From Actinomycetota bacterium (GTDB lineage: Bacteria; Actinomycetota; Thermoleophilia; Solirubrobacterales; Solirubrobacteraceae): a stretch of 7,940 nucleotides of DNA. A program made the translations under genes and the position numbers. The notes below the pieces were generated by a model. The model was not told where the DNA came from. It saw only the letters and a program-made list of their open reading frames with translations, and did no database searches. Below, in pieces: positions 1-5,495 of this stretch. Each line of letters starts with the position of its first letter. Position 1 is the stretch's first letter. Location of the stretch: contig VAWY01000075.1 in NCBI GenBank assembly GCA_005888335.1, positions 1 to 7,940 of the forward strand, read 5' to 3'.

Positions 1-30
1 GTAGATGAAGGGGTTGACGTCCGTGATCAT
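1..30 (-). CDS. Start of an unidentified gene running off the left edge (partial)
   Basis: Reading leftwards from an ATG at 30-28, the ten visible codons give MITDVNPFIY and are open to the window edge. Ten residues are too few to assign a family. Three things support a real start: the next gene on this strand ends at 115, leaving a short spacer; that spacer carries two matching operator-like inverted repeats 14 to 52 bases in front of this ATG, where a promoter would lie; and the codons look like ordinary coding sequence. I see no strong Shine-Dalgarno sequence just upstream. The product is unknown, and the start could be a chance reading of a longer frame. Confidence 0.4.
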   Translation of the reverse strand, partial: MITDVNPFIY

Positions 31-43
31 CGTATGGCGGCAG

Positions 44-59
44 GATACCAGAAGGTATG
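44..59. promoter_or_regulatory. Operator-like inverted repeat, copy proximal to the left-edge gene
   Basis: The bases GATACCAGAAGGTATG contain a perfect ATACC-N4-GGTAT inverted repeat at 45-58. The same half-sites with the same four-base spacer recur at 68-81, with centres 23 bp apart, about two helical turns. Short palindromes of this size in front of a gene are typical binding sites for dimeric repressors such as the TetR family. The site lies 14 to 29 bases upstream of the ATG at 30-28, so a bound repressor would cover the promoter of the leftward gene. The regulator itself is not in the window. Confidence 0.5.
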
Positions 60-66
60 TCTTACA

Positions 67-82
67 CATACCGGTCGGTATG
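67..82. promoter_or_regulatory. Operator-like inverted repeat, copy distal to the left-edge gene
   Basis: The bases CATACCGGTCGGTATG form seven-base arms, CATACCG and CGGTATG, around a GT centre. This is the more symmetrical of the two ATACC-N4-GGTAT sites in this spacer. It lies downstream of the 94-residue gene ending at 115 and upstream of the left-edge gene, so it most likely belongs to the latter. TetR-type regulators of actinobacteria often recognise palindromes of this kind. That family assignment is inference from the shape of the site only. Confidence 0.5.
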
Positions 83-83
83 G

Positions 84-103
84 AAGCACCGCACTGGGTG
101 CTT
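84..103 (-). terminator. Small hairpin behind the minus-strand operon, possible weak terminator
   Basis: AAGCACC (84-90) and GGTGCTT (97-103) are perfect seven-base arms around a six-base loop. In the minus-strand transcript the hairpin begins 11 bases after the TAA stop at 117-115. That position suits the end of the SDR / kinase-lyase / small-protein operon. No U-run follows it (the next bases read CCATACC), so it is not a canonical intrinsic terminator. It could instead be an mRNA-stabilising 3' hairpin. Confidence 0.35.
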
Positions 104-114
104 GCTGACGCCGT

Positions 115-399
115 TTAGGTGAAGCGCCAGCGCTTCGCGGGACGCTCGCTCGAGCCCGCGCCTTCGCCGAGGGCGCTCGGGCTCTCCTCGGTCGTCCCGG
201 TGGCGAGCCGATCGGCCAGCGCGCTGCCGATGTCCGCGGCAACCGCCGTTCGACTCGCAACCCAGAGCCGCTCGACCTCGTCGGCCATCATCAGGAGACC
301 GCGCGCGGCCGCGCGCAGCTCCGGTCGCTCGTCGGCGAGGAGAGAGTCGGCCCACGCCCGGACCTGCGCCAGCTTCTGCTCGTCGAGTCGCTCGGTCAT
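115..399 (-). CDS. Small 94-residue protein of unknown function, last gene of the minus-strand operon
   Basis: The ATG at 399-397 sits inside an ATGA overlap with the stop of the kinase-lyase gene, which fixes the start and implies translational coupling. The frame ends at TAA (117-115). The product has two parts. Residues 1 to about 68 look helical and amphipathic, rich in Ala, Leu, Arg and Glu (for example MTERLDEQKLAQVRAWADSL). The last 25 or so residues are Ser/Gly/Glu/Thr-rich and probably disordered, ending in a basic-aromatic tail, KRWRFT. There is no signal peptide, membrane segment, Cys pair or motif I recognise. Its tight coupling suggests a role with the fusion enzyme, such as an accessory or regulatory subunit, but this is only inference from position. 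It may also be a lineage-specific gene of no related function. Confidence 0.72.
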   Translation of the reverse strand: MTERLDEQKLAQVRAWADSLLADERPELRAAARGLLMMADEVERLWVASRTAVAADIGSALADRLATGTTEESPSALGEGAGSSERPAKRWRFT

Positions 400-2648
400 A
401 GGCGAAGAGTAAGCGCCTCGTCCAGCGTCGCAACGAGCACCGTCGCGTGCTCGTCGTCGAAGACCAGTGGCGGCCGAATCTTCAAGACGTCGTCGTTCGG
501 TCCGGTCCGGCCGATGAGGACGCCGCGACGGCGCATGGCGTCGACGACCGCCTTCGCCCGGCCCGGATCGTCGAGTTGTACGCCGACGAGAAGCCCGAGA
601 CGGCGGACGGCAACGACTTCGTCGTAGCGGGTCTGCAGCTCGTCGAGTCGCCGATGCAGCTGCTCGCCGACGCGCTTCACATGCGGGATGATTCGCTCGT
701 CGCGGATCACGTCCAGCACTGCGAGGCCGGCCCGCGCCGCGACCGGGTTGCCGCCGAACGTGCTGAAGATGCGCCGCGCAAACGCGAAGCCTTCGACGAT
801 CTCGCGTCGCGTGAGCACGGCCGCCACGGGGTAGCCGTTCCCCATTGGCTTGCCGAGCGTCACGAAGTCGGGTGTCACTCCGAGGTGGGCGAATGTCCAC
901 AGATGCTCGCCGCTGCGGCCGTAGCCGACCTGCACCTCGTCGGCGACGAAGAGGCCGCCCGCGTGTTGGGTCGCGCGCACGATCGCCGCCAGCCGCTCAG
1001 GCGTGAGGGGGTGCACGCCGTCGCTCGTCAGCCCGGCGTCGATGAAGGTCGCCGCGAGACCGTGACCGGCGTCCGAGAGCCGGCCTGCTGCGGCCGCGAC
1101 CGCCTCGCCGCCACCGTCGACGGGTATCCGCGCGACGTGCGGCGCGTCGAAACCATCTGGCCACTCCTCGGGCGACAGGTCTGCGATCGCGGCCGTCACT
1201 CCGTGGTACGCGTGCTGGGTGACGATCGCGCCGTCGCGCCCGGTGACGCCTGACGCGATCCGCCACGCGATGTCATTCGCCTCGCTCCCCGAATTGACGA
1301 ACATCACGCTGTCGAGCGCGGCCTCGGGGGGCATCGAGGCGAGCAGGCGCTCGGCGAGCTCGACCAGAGGTTCGTACAGGTAACGCGCGTGCGTGTTGAG
1401 CGCGCGCGTCTGGCGTACGACCGCCTCCGTCACGCGGGGGTGGCAATGGCCGACGACGGGAACGTTGTTGTACGCGTCGAGCAGACGCCGACCGTCGACG
1501 TCCGTGAGCCACACCCCGGTTCCGCTCACGACGTGGACGGGATCGGAGTACGTGAGCTGAGTGAGCATTGCGCCGACAGCGTCGGAGCGTCGCTTGATCA
1601 GCATGTCAGTCGGCACGGTCGATCGCGCTGCGCCGAGCTCCTCCGAGAACCGCTCAGAGCCGACGTCGCCGATCAGCTCGAGCAACCGCCAGGAATCCTC
1701 GTCCCACGCCTGGATGTAGTCGGCGTTCTCGGGGTACCGCGCGACGCGCCAGGCGCTGATCACGACGATCGCTGCGAGGCGCGTCGCGACGAGGTCGCCC
1801 AGGACTTCGACTTCCGCATCCTCGAGCGGAATGCGCGACTGGTAGCCGTCGATGGCGATGCGGGCAACGCGAAAGACGTCGTCGAGTGGGCGTCCCCGGA
1901 TCAGCGAAGCGAGGCCGATCGCGAAGTCACCGACCTGTGCGGTATGGCCGACGTCCCCGAAATCGACGATCGCCGAGATCCGACCGTGCTCGTCGAACAA
2001 GACGTTGTCGAGGTTCAGGTCGCCGTGGACGACGTGCGCCGGCAGCCGCGGCCAGCGCGGCGCGACGTTCCCGTCGTAGCGATCGAGCACGGACTCCACG
2101 AGACGGCGCCGGCGGAGGTCCTCGATCGACTCGGCGAGGGGATGGAGCTTCGCCGCGTGTGCAAGGTCCCACAGCAGCTCCCGACCGGAGCCCGGGTGGA
2201 AGAAACTGCGCAGTGCGAGATTCAGCCGCGCGTGCGTCGCGCCGTATTCGCGGACGGCCGCATCCGAGAGATCGGGTCCGCCGTCGCGACCGTGGAGCCG
2301 CTCGAAGAGCCGCACGAAATGCGTGCCGTCCGGCCCTTTCGCCGTGGTGCGGTAGGCGGCCGCGCCCGCGGCCTCCGAGACGACGCGGGGGAGCGCGACC
2401 GGCAGATCGGGGTCGACGCGCGAGACGTGCAGGATCGCCTCGGTCTCGAGGTCGAGCGTCGCCGGATCCTCCCCGAGATTCGAGAGCTTGACGACGCCTG
2501 CGCCCGTGGGGCCCTCGACGAGGAATGTCTGATCGCGCTCACTGCCGAGATTCGCCGCGGTTCCGGCTAGCCCGAAGAGCTCGGCTGGGATCCGTGCAAC
2601 GTCCGCTTCGCTGAAGCGCGGGGGTTTGGATTCGAGGACGGAGCTCAC
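396..2648 (-). CDS. Fusion of APH-type kinase and class III PLP phospho-lyase/aminotransferase
   Basis: This 750-residue protein has two enzyme domains. Residues 1 to about 330 are an aminoglycoside/choline/hydroxylysine-kinase-type phosphotransferase, with the catalytic loop HGDLNLDN (His208, Asp210, Asn215) and the metal-binding DFGD (Asp229). Residues from about 345 to 750 are a fold-type I, class III PLP enzyme, with GSEAND near 454-459, DEVQVGYGR (Asp570 binds the pyridine nitrogen) and the Schiff-base lysine Lys600 in GKPMGNGYP. That last motif matches the ammonio-phospho-lyases ETNPPL and PHYKPL better than ordinary aminotransferases. In that family the kinase phosphorylates ethanolamine, 1-amino-2-propanol or 5-hydroxylysine, and the lyase releases ammonia, phosphate and an aldehyde. 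Longer bacterial fusions carry an M23 peptidase-like domain between the two; it is absent here. The GTG start at 2648-2646, nine bases after the SDR stop, gives a sensible N-terminus. The end overlaps the small gene by four bases. The fusion is certain; phospho-lyase activity is probable; the substrate is unknown. Confidence 0.93.
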   Translation of the reverse strand: MSSVLESKPPRFSEADVARIPAELFGLAGTAANLGSERDQTFLVEGPTGAGVVKLSNLGEDPATLDLETEAILHVSRVDPDLPVALPRVVSEAAGAAAYRTTAKGPDGTHFVRLFERLHGRDGGPDLSDAAVREYGATHARLNLALRSFFHPGSGRELLWDLAHAAKLHPLAESIEDLRRRRLVESVLDRYDGNVAPRWPRLPAHVVHGDLNLDNVLFDEHGRISAIVDFGDVGHTAQVGDFAIGLASLIRGRPLDDVFRVARIAIDGYQSRIPLEDAEVEVLGDLVATRLAAIVVISAWRVARYPENADYIQAWDEDSWRLLELIGDVGSERFSEELGAARSTVPTDMLIKRRSDAVGAMLTQLTYSDPVHVVSGTGVWLTDVDGRRLLDAYNNVPVVGHCHPRVTEAVVRQTRALNTHARYLYEPLVELAERLLASMPPEAALDSVMFVNSGSEANDIAWRIASGVTGRDGAIVTQHAYHGVTAAIADLSPEEWPDGFDAPHVARIPVDGGGEAVAAAAGRLSDAGHGLAATFIDAGLTSDGVHPLTPERLAAIVRATQHAGGLFVADEVQVGYGRSGEHLWTFAHLGVTPDFVTLGKPMGNGYPVAAVLTRREIVEGFAFARRIFSTFGGNPVAARAGLAVLDVIRDERIIPHVKRVGEQLHRRLDELQTRYDEVVAVRRLGLLVGVQLDDPGRAKAVVDAMRRRGVLIGRTGPNDDVLKIRPPLVFDDEHATVLVATLDEALTLRL

Positions 2649-2657
2649 GAGTCGAAT

Positions 2658-3461
2658 CTAAGCATCGCCGTAGAGATCGATCCCGTGAGGCTCCTGGATG
2701 ATGTTCCCTCCGTCGATGACGATCGACTGGCCGGTGACGTAGCTCGCCTCGTCGCAGCACAGGAATGCGACGACCGCCGCGACCTCGTCGGCCGTCCCCG
2801 GGCGTCCGACCGGCGTGTGCCGGCCGGCGACGAGCTCGTCGGGCTCGGACGACGCGGTCCCGATCCACCCGGGGGCGACCGAGTTCGCGGTGACGCCGGC
2901 GCGACCGTTCTCGATCGCGATCGTCCGCATCAGGCCGTCCATTGCTCCCTTCGCGGCCGCGTAGGCGGCAGACCCGGGCGCCGTCACGAGCGGCCCCGTG
3001 ACCGACGACACCATCACGATCCGACCGTGCCGGCGCTCGACCATCTCGGGCAGCACCGCCTGCGTCATGTGGAACGCCGTCTTCAGCGTGATCTCCAGCT
3101 GCCGATCCAGCAGGTGAGGCTCGAGCTCGACGAAGGACGAGCTGACATCCGGGACGTCCGTCTGCACCATTCCGGCGGCGTTGACGAGGATGTCGATCGG
3201 CCCGTGCGCCTCGCGTGCAGCTCCAGCGACAGCAAGGGCCTGCGAGCGGTCGGTGAGATCTGCGACGACCGCGAACATGCCCGCCCCCGATTCCGCCGCG
3301 CGAGCGTGGATCCGGTCTGTGGTCGAGGTGATCGAGACTCGGGCGCCCAGTCGGGCGAGGAGTCGCGCCGACGCAAAGCCGATTCCCTCCGCGCTGCCGC
3401 ACCCGGTGACGAGCGCGTGGCGGGACTCGAGAGAGAACGGCTGCGGCGAGCCGATCGCGAT
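2658..3461 (-). CDS. Short-chain dehydrogenase/reductase (SDR) with unresolved start codon
   Basis: This is a classical NAD(P)-dependent SDR. Reading from 3461, the Rossmann motif TGCGSAEGIG falls at residues 19-28, the NNAG-type motif appears as NAAG at about 94-97, and the catalytic residues are Ser152/153 (MVSSVTG), Tyr167 and Lys171 in YAAAK. PGWIGT and VTGQSIVIDGG follow near the C-terminus. Length and motif order are normal. The start is not: from the in-frame TAG at 3464-3462 to the Rossmann motif there is no ATG, GTG, TTG or CTG. The first canonical start, ATG at 3278-3276, would remove about 61 residues including the whole nucleotide-binding motif. The coordinates given are therefore the open frame. 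The likely true start lies between 3461 and about 3430, where two ATC codons follow a GTAGGTAG stretch. An ATC start, a lost start codon or a sequence error are all possible. Nine bases separate its stop from the kinase-lyase start, so the two are co-transcribed. The substrate is unknown; an alcohol or aldehyde linked to the kinase-lyase reaction is a reasonable guess. Confidence 0.8.
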   Translation of the reverse strand: MAIGSPQPFSLESRHALVTGCGSAEGIGFASARLLARLGARVSITSTTDRIHARAAESGAGMFAVVADLTDRSQALAVAGAAREAHGPIDILVNAAGMVQTDVPDVSSSFVELEPHLLDRQLEITLKTAFHMTQAVLPEMVERRHGRIVMVSSVTGPLVTAPGSAAYAAAKGAMDGLMRTIAIENGRAGVTANSVAPGWIGTASSEPDELVAGRHTPVGRPGTADEVAAVVAFLCCDEASYVTGQSIVIDGGNIIQEPHGIDLYGDA

Positions 3462-3530
3462 CTACCTACACCCTGACGCAAGCGCGAGTGTGCGGCTTGA
3501 CGAGTGAGGACGAGGAAGGGGCGCCGACCC

Positions 3531-3542
3531 GCATCGGGATGC
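3531..3542. promoter_or_regulatory. Short palindrome in the divergent spacer, candidate operator
   Basis: GCATC-GG-GATGC has perfect five-base arms around a two-base centre. A direct repeat CGACCC flanks it at 3525-3530 and 3544-3549. Its position near the middle of the divergent spacer would allow one regulator to control both operons. The arms are short and only one copy is present, so it could be chance. It does not match the ATACC-N4-GGTAT sites at the left edge. Confidence 0.25.
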
Positions 3543-3592
3543 TCGACCCATCAGATTTCGCTTCAGGCTACCAGGGCCTCTCTGACGACATC

Positions 3593-3598
3593 GGAGGG
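3593..3598 (+). promoter_or_regulatory. Shine-Dalgarno sequence for the plus-strand SDR
   Basis: GGAGGG is the best ribosome-binding sequence in the window. It ends immediately before or within the first possible GTG (3598-3600), which is too close to use that codon. It lies about 12 bases in front of the ATG at 3610, a rather long but workable spacing. It therefore favours the ATG over the GTG as the start of the SDR gene. Confidence 0.55.
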
Positions 3599-3609
3599 TG
3601 TGTGCAACT

Positions 3610-4422
3610 ATGTGCGGCACTCGTGCAGGTCACCGTTCCCCGCCTGTCTTGAGCCGCGACCTGTTCGACCTTCGCGACCGCGTCGCGATTGTCACCGGGT
3701 CAGGGAGGGGCCTCGGCCGGGCGATGGCTGCAGGTCTCGCGGACGCCGGTGCCTCAGTGGTCGTCTGCGCCCGGCACACCGAAGAGGTCGAAGAAGCCGC
3801 CGCCGCCATCAATGCAGACGGCGGCTCCGCCTTTCCGACTCACGTCGACACGAGTGACCGCGACAGTTGTCGCAGGCTCATCGAGACGACGGTCGAGGCC
3901 CTTGGACGGGTCGACATCCTCGTGAACAACGCAGGCATCGACATCATCGAGCCTGCCGAAGATGTGAGCGAAGACGACTGGGAGAAGGTCATCGCCATCA
4001 ACCTCAGCGGGTATTTCCACTGCTCCCAGTTTGCAGCACAGCAGATGCTGCGGCAGGGCAGCGGCGGCTCGATCATCAACAACTCGTCGATCGCGTCGGC
4101 CGTCGGAATTCGTGGGCTGACTGCCTACAGCGCTGCCAAAGGCGGTGTCAACCAGCTGACCCGCGTGATGGCGGTCGAGTGGGCGACGCGAGGAATCCGA
4201 GTGAATGCGATCGCGCCGGGCTATTTCGACAACGTCATGCGCGATGCGACCGATACTCATGCCGCCCCCGAGAAGCAGCGCCAGGTGATCGAGTTCACGG
4301 CGATGGCGCGCCGCGGCCGTGCGGAGGAACTGGTCGGGCCGGTTGTCTTCCTCGCCTCTGACGCCTCGTCGTACGTGACGGGCGCGGTGCTCTTCGTCGA
4401 CGGTGGCTACACGGCGATGTGA
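3610..4422 (+). CDS. Short-chain dehydrogenase/reductase, FabG / gluconate 5-dehydrogenase-like
   Basis: This 270-residue protein is a complete classical SDR that interconverts an alcohol and a ketone using NAD(P). It shows the Rossmann motif TGSGRGLG (29-36), NNAG (106-109), catalytic Ser160, Tyr173 and Lys177 in YSAAK, the PG of IAPGYFD, and the terminal SSYVTGAVLFVDGG. After strand beta-2 the sequence is VVCARH rather than an Asp, which leans towards NADP(H). The opening LFDLRDRVAIVTG resembles gluconate 5-dehydrogenase-type SDRs, but SDR substrates cannot be read from sequence. I chose ATG 3610 because GGAGGG lies upstream. The first 15 or so residues precede the conserved fold, so a later TTG at 3649 is possible but lacks a good ribosome site. 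Its TGA stop overlaps the next gene's ATG as TGATG, so the SDR is the first gene of a four-gene, translationally coupled operon. Confidence 0.92.
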   Translation: MCGTRAGHRSPPVLSRDLFDLRDRVAIVTGSGRGLGRAMAAGLADAGASVVVCARHTEEVEEAAAAINADGGSAFPTHVDTSDRDSCRRLIETTVEALGRVDILVNNAGIDIIEPAEDVSEDDWEKVIAINLSGYFHCSQFAAQQMLRQGSGGSIINNSSIASAVGIRGLTAYSAAKGGVNQLTRVMAVEWATRGIRVNAIAPGYFDNVMRDATDTHAAPEKQRQVIEFTAMARRGRAEELVGPVVFLASDASSYVTGAVLFVDGGYTAM

Positions 4423-5495
4423 TGGACGCACCCGTCCTCGACTATCTGCGGAAGTACAACTTCAAGAAAGTCCAGCTCGTCAACGACTCTGCGACGGGCC
4501 TGCGCGCCGTGATCGCGATCCACTCCACCGCGTTGGGGCCGGCGACCGGCGGCCTGCGAATGTGGACCTACGAGAGCGAGCAGGCCGCGATCCTCGACGC
4601 CCTGCGCCTCGCCCGCGGGATGACCTACAAGTACGCCGCAGCCGGCGTCAACCTCGGCGGCGGCAAGGCGGTGATCATCGGCGACCCGGCGACGGAGAAG
4701 ACCGAAGCCCTCCTTCGCGCGATGGGCCGCTTCATCGACCAGCTCGGCGGCGAGTACATCACCGGTGAGGACGTCGGCACGACGCTCGACGACATGGAAG
4801 TGATCTACAGCGAAACGGATCACGTCGTCACGCTGCCCGTGCACTGCGGCGGTGCGGGCGATATCTCGCCGGCAACCGCGCTCGGCACGATCGAGGCGAT
4901 GCGCGCCTGCGCCGAGCGAGTTTGGGGTTCTCCCGAACTACGCGGCCGCAGCGTCGCGCTCCAGGGGCTCGGCGTCGTCGGCTCGAAGGCACTCGGGCTG
5001 CTCGCCGAGGCAGGCGCGCAGGTGGTCGTGACCGACATCGACCCCGCGAAGGTGCAGTGGGCCGAGGACACATACGGCGTGGAGGCTGTCCACCCGGACG
5101 CGATCTACGCGTGCGACGTCGATATCTTCGCCCCGTACGCCCTCGGCGGGGTCATCAACGACGACACGCTCGATCAGCTCACGGTCAGGGTGGTCGCCGG
5201 CGCAGCGAACAACATCCTGCTCGAGGAGCGTCACGGCGATGAGCTCGAGCGCCGCAGGATCGTCTACGCCGTCGACTACATCGCCAACTCGGGGGGAACG
5301 ATCTACGACACTGACCGGCTGCGGAAGGGCGGCTTCCAGCCGGAGCGCGCGCTCGCCAAGGTGCGAGAGATCTACGCGCGAACCCGCGAGGTCTTCGCGA
5401 TCGCTGAACGGGACGGGATCCCGTGCTACCAGGCGGCCGACCGGCTGGCAGAGGCCCGGATCGCCGCGCTCACCGCCGTCAAGCTCCTCGGCTGA
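4422..5495 (+). CDS. Leucine dehydrogenase-like amino acid dehydrogenase (Glu/Leu/Phe/Val family)
   Basis: This 357-residue enzyme oxidatively deaminates an L-amino acid to its 2-oxoacid with NAD. The N-terminal substrate domain (about 1-140) has GGLRMW (43-48), Lys70 in MTYKYAAAG and Lys82 in NLGGGKAVIIGDP, the two conserved lysines of leucine dehydrogenase, followed by GEDVGT (115-120). The Rossmann domain has GLGVVG (182-187) and an acidic Asp205 after beta-2, as expected for NAD. NSGGTI (289-294) closes the active-site region. Length and motifs match leucine/valine dehydrogenases better than glutamate dehydrogenases, which are longer. Phenylalanine or another hydrophobic amino acid cannot be excluded. 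The ATG overlaps the SDR stop (TGATG); a GTG three bases earlier is an alternative. With the E1 genes directly downstream, the likely role is to feed branched-chain or similar 2-oxoacids to the dehydrogenase complex. Confidence 0.93.
   Translation: MDAPVLDYLRKYNFKKVQLVNDSATGLRAVIAIHSTALGPATGGLRMWTYESEQAAILDALRLARGMTYKYAAAGVNLGGGKAVIIGDPATEKTEALLRAMGRFIDQLGGEYITGEDVGTTLDDMEVIYSETDHVVTLPVHCGGAGDISPATALGTIEAMRACAERVWGSPELRGRSVALQGLGVVGSKALGLLAEAGAQVVVTDIDPAKVQWAEDTYGVEAVHPDAIYACDVDIFAPYALGGVINDDTLDQLTVRVVAGAANNILLEERHGDELERRRIVYAVDYIANSGGTIYDTDRLRKGGFQPERALAKVREIYARTREVFAIAERDGIPCYQAADRLAEARIAALTAVKLLG

Larger units (their letters stand above)
3465..3609. promoter_or_regulatory. Divergent intergenic region between the two SDR operons
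   Basis: About 145 bases separate the two divergent SDR genes, so promoters for both operons should lie here. I do not see a convincing -35/-10 pair on either strand. TTGACG at 3497-3502 on the plus strand has no matching -10 box at the usual distance. The spacer contains a palindrome at 3531-3542 and a strong Shine-Dalgarno sequence for the rightward gene. A few small open frames cross it, but they lack recognisable features and I do not call them genes. Confidence 0.5.

Noticed and set aside
115..900. Longer 261-codon reading of the 94-residue small gene
   Set aside because: The extra N-terminal part overlaps about 500 bases of the fusion gene in another frame and is Arg-rich shadow sequence. 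The ATG at 399-397 in the ATGA overlap is the natural start.
1389..2570. Long plus-strand open frame (393 codons) opposite the kinase-lyase gene
   Set aside because: It lies wholly antisense to a gene with clear catalytic motifs, its product is Arg/Asp/Val-rich without any domain, and such antisense frames are expected in high-GC coding DNA.
3497..3525. TTGACG as a -35 box for the plus-strand operon
   Set aside because: The hexamer at the expected -10 distance is GC-rich and unlike TATAAT, so I cannot support a promoter there.
3598..3609. GTG 3598 as the start of the plus-strand SDR
   Set aside because: The Shine-Dalgarno GGAGGG abuts or overlaps this codon, so ribosomes could not use it properly. 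ATG 3610 is the better choice.
3504..3857. Open frame across the divergent spacer into the plus-strand SDR
   Set aside because: Most of it overlaps the SDR in another frame, with Arg/Pro/Ser-rich sequence and no domain. There is no reason to prefer it.
2913..4520. GATCGCGATC occurs three times (2913-2922, 3453-3462, 4511-4520), suggesting a dispersed repeat
   Set aside because: Each copy encodes Ile-Ala-Ile in the frame of its gene (for the middle copy, the presumed SDR frame) and can be explained by preferred ATC and GCG codons. Three copies are too few to claim a repeat family.
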